Assembly: GCA_009784095.1 (NCBI GenBank)
Contig: WRDL01000067.1
Location: forward strand, 1-7,800
Direction: 5' to 3'
DNA: 7,800 nucleotides
Source of the DNA: Coriobacteriia bacterium
GTDB lineage: Bacteria; Actinomycetota; Coriobacteriia; WRKU01
Made by a program: the position numbers and the translations under genes. Positions 1 to 6,153 of this stretch are shown here, one piece after another (positions within the stretch are counted from its first letter, which is position 1; every line of letters starts with the position of its first letter). The notes under the pieces were generated by a model. It did not search any database. It saw only the letters and a program-made list of their open reading frames with translations, and was not told the DNA's origin.

Positions 1-846
1 ATCAATCGGCTCAACCCCAATTCGAACGTCGAGCTATTTGCTAAGTTCGAGGGTACCAACCCGACCGGAAGCATCAAGGATCGCATCGCGCTCGCGATGA
101 TCGAGGAGGCTGAACAGACCGGCGCGCTCACCAAGGACAGAACGATCATCGAGGCGACGAGTGGGAACACCGGCATCGGCTTGGCGATGATCGGTGCGGT
201 CAAAGGCTACAACGTCGAGATCGTCATGAGCGAGGCGGTATCGGTCGAGCGCCAGAAGATGATCAAGGCATTCGGGAGCACCATCACCTTGACCGATGCC
301 GATAAGGGTACCGACGGAGCGATACTGAAGACCCGTGAGCTGATCTCCGCCGACCCCGATAAGTACTTCAATCCCGACCAGTTCTCCAACGAATTCAACA
401 AGACCTGCCACTATCGTACGACCGCAGAAGAGATCTGGGAGCAGACCAACGGGCGCGTGACCCATTTCGTCTCGGCGCTCGGAACATCCGGCACGTTGAT
501 GGGCGTGGGCAAGATGCTCAAGGAGCGAAATCCGCAAGTCAAGATCATCGAAGCGCAGCCGGTGAAAGGTCACTACATCCAGGGGCTCAAGAGCCTTGCC
601 GAAGCGATCGTTCCTGAGATCTATGACGCCGATGAGATCGATGAGAGTATCCTCATCGATACCGAGGATGCCTACGCGATGGCGCGTCGCATCGTACGAG
701 AAGAGGGCATATTCGTCGGCATGTCGAGCGGCGCGGCGATGCTTGCGGCCGTCCAGGTCGCCGAAGAGATCGACGAAGGCGTCATCGTGACGATCTTTCC
801 CGATCGTGGCGAGAAGTACCTCAGCACCGACCTGTTCCGGGTCTAG
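1..846 (+). CDS. cysM: Cysteine synthase, CysK/CysM family, 5' end cut by window
   Basis: PLP-dependent beta-replacement enzyme making L-cysteine from an activated serine (O-acetylserine in the classic case) and sulfide or another sulfur donor, in the cytosol. The frame is open from base 1 and ends at TAG 844-846; 281 residues are visible against about 300 for the family, so only roughly 10-20 N-terminal residues are missing. Counting from the first visible codon: the PLP lysine lies in SIKDR (Lys 26), the substrate loop TSGNTG at 53-58, the phosphate-binding loop GTSGT at 161-165, the MSSGAA segment near 241-246 and a conserved FPDRGEKYLST end from 266. The tail (EGIF.G.SSG, DRGEKYLST) and the YIQGLKS segment resemble CysM more than CysK, so the symbol is a preference; the family call is firm. 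A cystathionine beta-synthase-like role cannot be excluded. The next gene is 151 bases away, so it is probably a separate transcript. Confidence 0.93.
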   Translation: MNRLNPNSNVELFAKFEGTNPTGSIKDRIALAMIEEAEQTGALTKDRTIIEATSGNTGIGLAMIGAVKGYNVEIVMSEAVSVERQKMIKAFGSTITLTDADKGTDGAILKTRELISADPDKYFNPDQFSNEFNKTCHYRTTAEEIWEQTNGRVTHFVSALGTSGTLMGVGKMLKERNPQVKIIEAQPVKGHYIQGLKSLAEAIVPEIYDADEIDESILIDTEDAYAMARRIVREEGIFVGMSSGAAMLAAVQVAEEIDEGVIVTIFPDRGEKYLSTDLFRV

Positions 847-876
847 TGCCCACCTATCGGTTTTGAATAAAATCTG

Positions 877-910
877 GGACCTTTTGGGTAAAAATCCACA
901 AGTTAGGTCC
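877..910. repeat. Inverted repeat downstream of cysteine synthase
   Basis: A 6-base perfect inverted repeat (GGACCT at 877-882, AGGTCC at 905-910) encloses 22 bases that can form a weak inner stem around TTG/CAA. It starts 31 bases after the cysteine synthase stop. No T-run follows the 3' arm, so it is not a convincing intrinsic terminator. It could be a transcript 3'-end structure or an operator for the downstream gene. Low confidence in any function. Confidence 0.3.
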
Positions 911-926
911 GCACGAAATGGCTTCG

Positions 927-937
927 ACTGCTACACT
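927..937 (+). promoter_or_regulatory. Possible extended -10 promoter for the nucleoside-binding lipoprotein
   Basis: ACTGCTACACT contains a TGnTACACT extended -10-like element (TG at 929-930, hexamer 932-937). No good -35 hexamer is visible 16-18 bases upstream, which an extended -10 can tolerate. A start near base 944 would give a leader of about 54 bases before the gene. The same ACTGCTA core recurs at 2208-2214, at nearly the same distance from the ATPase start. Prediction by eye only. Confidence 0.35.
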
Positions 938-987
938 GAAATTATCCAGAATGGTGTGATCTGGTACGGTACTCGGTGGTGATTATT

Positions 988-995
988 AGGAGGAG
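988..995 (+). promoter_or_regulatory. Strong ribosome binding site of the lipoprotein gene
   Basis: AGGAGGAG lies just before the ATG at 998, with 4 bases between AGGAGG and the start. This is close to the full anti-Shine-Dalgarno complement. It fixes the start codon and predicts strong translation, as expected for a binding protein needed in excess over its transporter. Confidence 0.85.
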
Positions 996-997
996 AT

Positions 998-2158
998 ATG
1001 AGCTGGAAAAAAGTCCTGTTGTTAGCCTTGGCAGTACTGCTTGCGATTGCCTTGGTTGGTTGTGGAGGTGGCAGTGACGATGTCGTCGATACCACTGATA
1101 CCACGACCGAGGAAGAGGTAAGTGAAGGATTGCGAATTGCGATCGTAACGAGCCCATCAGGTGTTGACGATGGTTCGTTCAACCAGAACAATTACGAGGG
1201 GATCCAAGCGTTCATCAAGACTCATCCCGAGTCGACGGTCAACGCTATTCGTGAGACCGACTCCGCTATGGCTATTCCGGCGGTCGAGGCTATCGTGGGA
1301 GATTACGACGTCATCGTCACTCCCGGGTTCCAATTCTCGGGCATCACGGAGATCGCACGCGCGAATCCCGATAAGTACTTCATCCTCGTCGATGCGTTTC
1401 CTGCCGATCCCGACGATCCATTCGGTGATCCGGTCGAGGTCGACAATATCTATGCCATGCAATTCGCCGAGCAGGAGAGTGGATTCTTCGCGGGAGTCGC
1501 TGCCGCTCTTGAGACCAAGACTGGCAAAGTCGCCTTCATCGGTGGCGCAGCCTATCCGGCGGTCGTGAACTATCAATTCGGATTCGACAGTGGTGTCGCA
1601 TATGCCAACAAGCATTTTGATACCGATGCTGAGGTCGTTGAGATCGCAAGTTATGCCGGAACGGACGTCTTCGATAACGCGGTCGGCGGTAACTATGTCG
1701 GCGCGTTCGACGACGAAGCCGGTGGCAAGCGTGTCGCCGAGGCACTTCTGGGTGAGGGCGCGGACGTTCTCTTTGTCGCTGCAGGTGGCTCCGGCAACGG
1801 TGCGTTCACCGCGGTCAAAGAGTCACAGGATGCATGGGTCATCGGTTGCGACGTCGACCAATTCGCCGACGGCGCCGATGGTGATCGCAATATCGTACTG
1901 ACCAGTGGACTCAAGGTGATGGACATCAACGTCGAGCGCCAGCTCAACGCGATCGCCAGCGGTACCTTCAAAGGTGGGAACTACACGCTGCAGGCCGATA
2001 CCGATTCGACCGGATTTGTGAACACCGAGGGGCATCACCAACTCAGCGAGGACACACTCGAAAAACTGAATGCACTCTTCGAGGATGTCAAGAGTGGTGC
2101 GATCGTCCCCGCAGGGCAATTCACCGACTTCGGATCGGATGATTTCGTCGGTCTATAA
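998..2158 (+). CDS. BMP-family nucleoside-binding lipoprotein (PnrA/BmpA/NupN-like)
   Basis: Substrate-binding protein of a nucleoside ABC importer, anchored outside the cytoplasmic membrane by a lipid. 386 residues. Residues 1-22 are a lipoprotein signal: Lys-Lys at 4-5, a hydrophobic core, then the lipobox Leu-Val-Gly-Cys with Cys 22 as the lipidated residue. A Gly/Asp/Thr/Glu-rich linker (23-44) follows, then the two-lobed BMP domain. Family motifs are in order: DDGSFN at 57-62, a FGFDSG segment, GGSGNGAF at 263-270, CDVDQ at 284-288 and SGLKVMD with Lys 306. In PnrA-type proteins, Asp residues of the first and CDVDQ motifs and the late Lys contact the nucleoside; that assignment is by analogy. 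The ATG at 998 is set by the strong ribosome site. It precedes the ATPase and two permeases, the usual order for this system. The exact nucleoside preference cannot be read from sequence. Confidence 0.93.
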   Translation: MSWKKVLLLALAVLLAIALVGCGGGSDDVVDTTDTTTEEEVSEGLRIAIVTSPSGVDDGSFNQNNYEGIQAFIKTHPESTVNAIRETDSAMAIPAVEAIVGDYDVIVTPGFQFSGITEIARANPDKYFILVDAFPADPDDPFGDPVEVDNIYAMQFAEQESGFFAGVAAALETKTGKVAFIGGAAYPAVVNYQFGFDSGVAYANKHFDTDAEVVEIASYAGTDVFDNAVGGNYVGAFDDEAGGKRVAEALLGEGADVLFVAAGGSGNGAFTAVKESQDAWVIGCDVDQFADGADGDRNIVLTSGLKVMDINVERQLNAIASGTFKGGNYTLQADTDSTGFVNTEGHHQLSEDTLEKLNALFEDVKSGAIVPAGQFTDFGSDDFVGL

Positions 2159-2173
2159 GTTGCACGAGACTGA

Positions 2174-2194
2174 ACTGATCGTTACGCGATCGGT
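2174..2194. repeat. Hairpin 1 in the lipoprotein-ATPase gap
   Basis: An 8-base stem with one G-U pair (2174-2181 with 2187-2194) closes a 5-base loop TTACG. It sits 15 bases after the lipoprotein stop codon and is not followed by a T-run. A 3' structure protecting the lipoprotein mRNA from exonucleases is a reasonable inference. Confidence 0.4.
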
Positions 2195-2207
2195 CTGACG
2201 ATAGTGA

Positions 2208-2218
2208 ACTGCTAGAAT
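2208..2218 (+). promoter_or_regulatory. Possible extended -10 promoter for the ATPase-permease operon
   Basis: ACTGCTAGAAT holds TGnTAGAAT (TG at 2210-2211, hexamer 2213-2218), a good extended -10 match. No clear -35 is seen. A start near 2225 would lie inside the 5' arm of the hairpin at 2220-2246, so the new transcript would lack part of that hairpin. The core is shared with the element at 927-937. The AGAA bases could instead be just the A-rich flank of a bidirectional terminator. Confidence 0.35.
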
Positions 2219-2219
2219 G

Positions 2220-2249
2220 GAGGGCGACATGGAAACTGTCGCCCTCTTT
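2220..2249 (+). terminator. Terminator-like hairpin between lipoprotein and ATPase genes
   Basis: A perfect 10-base GC-rich stem (GAGGGCGACA at 2220-2229 with TGTCGCCCTC at 2237-2246) has a 7-base loop and is followed by TTT, then C. The stem is strong but the T-run short, so partial termination is likely. That would keep binding-protein mRNA above transporter mRNA while allowing read-through into the ATPase gene. Confidence 0.55.
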
Positions 2250-2262
2250 CAGTTATGGGACT

Positions 2263-2268
2263 GAGGAG
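2263..2268 (+). promoter_or_regulatory. Ribosome binding site that fixes the ATPase start at GTG 2276
   Basis: GAGGAG is followed by 7 bases and GTG at 2276. The in-frame ATG at 2255 has no Shine-Dalgarno sequence upstream and lies directly after the terminator-like hairpin, so the longer frame is unlikely to be used. Confidence 0.75.
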
Positions 2269-2275
2269 TTCGTGC

Positions 2276-3832
2276 GTGGGAGATACAACTCTGCGAGCTG
2301 ATGATAACTACATATTGGAACTGCGGGGAGTCACCAAACGTTTCCCCGGAGTTGTTGCCAACGACAAGATAGATCTCGCGATCCGCAAGGGGGAGATCTT
2401 CGCACTGCTCGGCGAGAACGGCGCGGGAAAATCCACATTGGCCTCAATGGTTTTCGGTATGTATGAGCCCGATGAAGGCGAGATGATCGTCCGTGGAGTG
2501 CCCACACACATCGCCTCTCCCCAAGAAGCGGTGGACCACGATATCGGAATGGTGCACCAGCATTTCAAGCTGATCAGCAACTATACCGTGACCGAGAACA
2601 TCGTCCTAGGCGATGAACCGCTGCGCAGGTTGGGAGGGATCTTACCCTACATCGATCTGAAAGGCGCGGAAAAGAAGATCGAGGAGCTCTCACGTAACTA
2701 TGGGCTCGAAGTCGACCCGCGCGCGGTGATCGAGGACATCGGAGTATCGACCCAACAACGTGTCGAGATCCTGAAGATGCTCTACCGCAACGCCGAGCTG
2801 CTCATTTTCGATGAGCCGACTGCGATGCTGACCCCTCAAGAGATCGAGCATCTGCTCAACATCATCAGGGAGTTGCGCGAGAGTGGAAAGACCATCATTT
2901 TGATCACCCACAAATTGGAGGAGGTCAAACAAGTCGCCGATCGGTGCGCGGTACTGCGCGAGGGGCGCTTGGTCGGTGTCTTCGATGTCGCGACAACAAG
3001 TACCGCCGAGATGGCCGCGATGATGGTCGGACGCGAGATCACGTTCGACACTGAAAAACCGCCGGCGCGCTTCGGCGACGTCGTCTTACAGGTCGAGGAT
3101 CTCACCGTCGAGGACGCGAATAAGTTCGCCCGCGTGAGCGATGTGAGTTTCAAGGTACGCGCCGGAGAGATCTTCGCGATCGCCGGTGTCATGGGAAACG
3201 GTCAAGTGGAGCTTGCCAACGCGATCGCCGGACTGGCCCACATAAAAGCGGGAACGATCCGGCTCAACGGAGCCGATATCACCCGCTATTCGGTACGAAA
3301 ACGCGCGCTTGCCGGCGTGTCCTATATCCCGGAGGATCGCCATGGGGTCGGTCTGATCCTCGATTTCCCGCTCCAACACAATCTTGCGATGAAGTCGTAT
3401 TTCGACGAGCCGTTCTCGTCCCATGGGGTCTTGAAGGCAGCCGAGTTCGAGGACCATGCCGCGCGTCTGATCGACGAATACGACATCCGTGCCGGGCGCG
3501 CGGGACGCTCGATGACCCGCGATATGAGCGGTGGCAACCAACAGAAGGCCATCGTTGCACGCGAGGTCGAGGAGAACAGCGATCTCATGATATTCGTACA
3601 GCCGACACGCGGGCTCGATATCGGTGCGACCATGGCGATCCGTGAACGCATCGTCGAACAACGCCAGCGCGGTAAGGCGATCTTGCTGATCTCACTCGAG
3701 CTCGACGAGGTCTTGGCGCTGGCTGATACGATCGGGGTCATGTATGGAGGACGTATTCTCAAGATCGCTCCCGCCTGCGAGCTGACCCGCTCGCAGGTCG
3801 GTGAATATATGATGGGAGTCAAACGCTCATGA
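2276..3832 (+). CDS. Nucleoside ABC importer, ATP-binding protein with two ATPase domains (NupO/YufO-like)
   Basis: Cytosolic ATPase powering nucleoside import; 518 residues from GTG 2276, typical of the family, with two ABC domains in one chain. Domain 1: Walker A GENGAGKS at 46-53, a VHQHFKL Q-loop, a signature that departs from LSGGQ (GVSTQQRVEI at 156-165, as is usual in this subfamily), Walker B LLIFDEPT with Asp 179-Glu 180, and switch His 212. Domain 2: a degenerate Walker A (GVMGNGQ at 304-310, no GKS/T), a proper signature SGGNQQK from 418 and QPTRGLD at 442-448 in place of a catalytic Glu motif. One competent and one degenerate site is the rule in this sugar/nucleoside-type family, not damage. 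The stop codon overlaps the next start in ATGA, so it is translationally coupled to permease 1. An ATG at 2255 would add 7 residues but lacks a ribosome site. Ribose or sugar specificity is less likely given the BMP partner. Confidence 0.93.
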   Translation: MGDTTLRADDNYILELRGVTKRFPGVVANDKIDLAIRKGEIFALLGENGAGKSTLASMVFGMYEPDEGEMIVRGVPTHIASPQEAVDHDIGMVHQHFKLISNYTVTENIVLGDEPLRRLGGILPYIDLKGAEKKIEELSRNYGLEVDPRAVIEDIGVSTQQRVEILKMLYRNAELLIFDEPTAMLTPQEIEHLLNIIRELRESGKTIILITHKLEEVKQVADRCAVLREGRLVGVFDVATTSTAEMAAMMVGREITFDTEKPPARFGDVVLQVEDLTVEDANKFARVSDVSFKVRAGEIFAIAGVMGNGQVELANAIAGLAHIKAGTIRLNGADITRYSVRKRALAGVSYIPEDRHGVGLILDFPLQHNLAMKSYFDEPFSSHGVLKAAEFEDHAARLIDEYDIRAGRAGRSMTRDMSGGNQQKAIVAREVEENSDLMIFVQPTRGLDIGATMAIRERIVEQRQRGKAILLISLELDEVLALADTIGVMYGGRILKIAPACELTRSQVGEYMMGVKRS

Positions 3833-5058
3833 GAGCATTCGCCAATAGAGCAAAGCTTCTGTTCGCTCACCTGTTGGGAAATGAGCGTTGGCAAGGTCTG
3901 GCGATCCCGATCTTCTCGATATTGTGCTCTATGATCGCCATCACGGTCATCGTGATGATCCTCGGCAAGAATCCACTCGAGGTATTTCGCAGCTTGTTGG
4001 CGGGATCCGGCTGGTTACCGAAGGCGACCTATTCGGGCGGAAAGTCGATGCTCACCGATTTCATGGATATGCTCGACACCTTCACCCCGATGCTGTTCGC
4101 CGCACTGGCGGTCACCATCGCGCTGCGCAGCGGCCTGTTCAACATCGGTGTTTCAGGTCAGATGCTTGTCGCAGGATTCATTGCAACGGTGACCGTGGGC
4201 TACAGCACGCTTCCGGCGATCGCCGCCCGTCCCCTTGTCCTTCTGGTCGCGCTGGTGGTGGGCAGTCTGGTCGGTTTGTTGATCGGATGGCTCAAATACC
4301 AGTTCAACATTCATGAAGTCGTCTCATCGATCATGCTCAACAACATCATCGCCTATATCACGAGCTTCTACATCAAGACGCAGCTTTTCGATGTGGTCTC
4401 TCGTCATTCGAGACAGATCTCAGCCGCCTCGCGTCTCGAGATCGCGCCGATACACATCGGGGACTCGATCACGACCTTTCCCATCGGGCTTCCGCTGGCG
4501 TTGCTAGCGGCGTTCGGCATCTGGTTTCTGCTGAGTAAGACGACCTGGGGGTTGGAGCTGACCGCGGTCGGTCTCAATCCCAAGGCAGCCGAGTATTCGG
4601 GCATCAAGGTCGGACGTTCGATGATGCTCGCAATGACTCTTTCGGGTGCGTTAGCGGGACTGGCGGGTGCGACCTATTACCTCGGTCTCTTCAAATCGAT
4701 GAATCCGGGCGAGTTGACATCGGTCGGTTTCGACTCGATCGCCGTCTCGCTATTGGGCAATATCCATCCGCTGGGTGTGATACTGAGCTCACTGCTCATC
4801 ACTACGCTCACGAAGAGTGCGGTCTATATGAGCTCGACGGTCGGGGTACGCCAAGAGATCACCTCACTGATCGTGGGTATCGTGTTGCTATTCTCGGCGT
4901 GTGCGGGATTCATCCGGTTGTGGGTACAGCGTATGAGACAGGCTGAAGACGACCTGACCGATGAAGAGACCGGACCGCCTGATACCGGCTTACTGACAGA
5001 CAGCGAGATCGCACGCGATCCGGGACTGTGGAGCATGAGCGGAGGCGAGGTACGGTGA
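3829..5058 (+). CDS. Nucleoside ABC importer, permease 1 (NupP/YufP-like)
   Basis: Integral membrane subunit of the nucleoside importer, BPD_transp_2 family, 409 residues with about eight to ten hydrophobic segments. After a basic N-terminus, the first membrane helix spans about 24-45. Family landmarks are SGLFNIGVSGQM from 101, HEVVSSIMLN from about 162 and GLNPKAAEYSGI from 248, the last probably part of the loop that contacts the ATPase. The ATG overlaps the ATPase stop by 4 bases, with GGGAG at 3814-3818 as ribosome site. It has an extra hydrophilic, acidic C-terminal tail of about 40 residues after the last helix (from about 365, with DDLTDEETGPPDTG), making it longer than many homologues. 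It pairs with permease 2 to form the heterodimeric channel. Confidence in family is high; substrate follows from the BMP neighbour. Confidence 0.92.
   Translation: MRAFANRAKLLFAHLLGNERWQGLAIPIFSILCSMIAITVIVMILGKNPLEVFRSLLAGSGWLPKATYSGGKSMLTDFMDMLDTFTPMLFAALAVTIALRSGLFNIGVSGQMLVAGFIATVTVGYSTLPAIAARPLVLLVALVVGSLVGLLIGWLKYQFNIHEVVSSIMLNNIIAYITSFYIKTQLFDVVSRHSRQISAASRLEIAPIHIGDSITTFPIGLPLALLAAFGIWFLLSKTTWGLELTAVGLNPKAAEYSGIKVGRSMMLAMTLSGALAGLAGATYYLGLFKSMNPGELTSVGFDSIAVSLLGNIHPLGVILSSLLITTLTKSAVYMSSTVGVRQEITSLIVGIVLLFSACAGFIRLWVQRMRQAEDDLTDEETGPPDTGLLTDSEIARDPGLWSMSGGEVR
5041..5050 (+). promoter_or_regulatory. Ribosome binding site for permease 2, inside the end of permease 1
   Basis: GGAGGCGAGG contains two purine-rich cores: GGAGG 9 bases and GAGG 4 bases before GTG 5055. 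It favours GTG 5055, which overlaps the permease 1 stop as GTGA, over the upstream ATG 5028, which would place a hydrophilic MEHERRRGT stretch ahead of the conserved start. Confidence 0.65.
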
Positions 5059-6014
5059 ATACGATCATCATCGATGGTCTGAGTTTTGCCCTTCCATTGT
5101 TCATCATCGCTATCGGTGGCATCTACTCTGAGAGAAGCGGTGTGGTCAACCTCGCACTCGAGGGACTGTTGGGATTCGGTGCCTTTGCCGGTGGTCTGTT
5201 CGTCGCCGCCACCGCGGGTTATTTCGCCTCGACTTCGGATGCGCCGATGTATTTCAGCTTCTTGGTCGCGGCACTGGGAGGTGCACTTTTCGCGACGCTT
5301 CATGCGGTGCTCAGTATCAACTTCCTTGCCAACCAGGTCATCAGTGGCGTGGTCGTCAATATCGTCTCAGTTGCGTTGACCGGATTTCTGACCTCGACGA
5401 TCAACGCGTCCTTTTTCGGTAATCCCTCGGTGAAGTTCATGCTGAGGACCTCTCCTCGCTGGACGGTCCCCTATCTTTCAGATATACCGATCATCGGAGC
5501 GGTCTTTACTAATTTCTATCCGTTCGAGGTCATCATCCTGATCGTTGCTGCATTCGCGTGGTATCTGCTGTATAAGACCCGTTTCGGCATGCATGTACGC
5601 GCGGCCGGCGATAATCCTCAAGCTCTTGAGAGTGCGGGGATCAACGTCGCACGCACCCGTTTTATCGCGGTATTGATATCAGGAGCGCTCTCGGGCATCG
5701 GAGGTATGGCGTTCGCCTACTCGATCTCGACGAACTTCTCACCGGCGATCTATTTTGGTTCAGGTTTTCTCGCGATCGCCGCTTTGATCGTAGGTAACTG
5801 GAAGATCATCCCCACATTTGCCGCGTGCCTCGTGTTCGGGTTCGCACGCAGCGGCGCCTATTATCTGGTCTTGCGCGCGAATGCGGATGCCAGTGTCGTC
5901 GACCTTGCGCTGATCACACCTTATTTGATCACCTTGCTCCTACTGGTATATTTTGGGAAAAGCAATCGTGCTCCGCGCGCCTTGGGCGAGCTTTACGACA
6001 AGAGCAAACGATAA
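5055..6014 (+). CDS. Nucleoside ABC importer, permease 2 (NupQ/YufQ-like)
   Basis: Second integral membrane subunit, 319 residues from GTG 5055, a usual length for this group. About eight hydrophobic segments are visible. The opening carries a membrane helix, then the family hallmark ERSGVVNLALEG at 26-37. NQVISGVVVNI lies from 93 and GDNPQALESAGI from 185, the latter matching the ATPase-contact region seen in permease 1. It ends in a short basic cytosolic tail at TAA 6012-6014. The GTG start overlaps the permease 1 stop by 4 bases, mirroring the ATPase/permease 1 junction and indicating translational coupling. Start at ATG 5028 (9 more residues) is possible but less likely. It forms the channel with permease 1; substrate specificity is inferred from the BMP protein. 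Confidence 0.92.
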   Translation: MNTIIIDGLSFALPLFIIAIGGIYSERSGVVNLALEGLLGFGAFAGGLFVAATAGYFASTSDAPMYFSFLVAALGGALFATLHAVLSINFLANQVISGVVVNIVSVALTGFLTSTINASFFGNPSVKFMLRTSPRWTVPYLSDIPIIGAVFTNFYPFEVIILIVAAFAWYLLYKTRFGMHVRAAGDNPQALESAGINVARTRFIAVLISGALSGIGGMAFAYSISTNFSPAIYFGSGFLAIAALIVGNWKIIPTFAACLVFGFARSGAYYLVLRANADASVVDLALITPYLITLLLLVYFGKSNRAPRALGELYDKSKR

Positions 6015-6153
6015 ACCATGAGATTCCACCTGAGTGTGTCGAACGGCGCTAAGATCGCTCAGTCACATGCTCTTTGTATGCTCCTGTCGCAATCTGCTTG
6101 TTCTCCTTCTCAGATGAAATCTCAAGGCTTATCGAACGATGAATGAGGTTAGA
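6015..6153. other. Gap between permease 2 and deoC, with a weak hairpin
   Basis: 139 bases with no recognisable gene. CTGAGTG at 6030-6036 can pair with CGCTCAG at 6056-6062 (7 pairs, one G-U) around a 19-base loop; no T-run follows, so it is not a standard terminator. A second small stem (CCTT/AAGG with AGAT/ATCT) lies around 6105-6127. I find no convincing promoter, so deoC may be read through from the transporter operon. An open frame at 6018-6146 (42 codons) has no ribosome site or recognised similarity. Confidence 0.4.

Noticed and set aside
34..573. 179-codon open frame on the - strand opposite cysteine synthase
   Set aside because: Antisense shadow of a clear enzyme gene in GC-rich DNA; no ribosome site or recognisable domains.
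847..997. Purine riboswitch ahead of the nucleoside-binding protein
   Set aside because: Looked for the conserved three-stem layout and loop sequences; none are present.
2741..2770. Apparently broken ABC signature (GVSTQQ) in the first ATPase domain
   Set aside because: The first signature is routinely divergent in the nucleoside/sugar double-domain ATPases, so it is not evidence of inactivation.
3185..3211. Degenerate Walker A in the second ATPase domain
   Set aside because: Typical of this family, where one nucleotide site is non-catalytic.
3086..3894. Two overlapping ~190-codon frames on the - strand opposite the ATPase gene
   Set aside because: Both are antisense to conserved ATPase motifs, overlap each other in different frames and show no family features.
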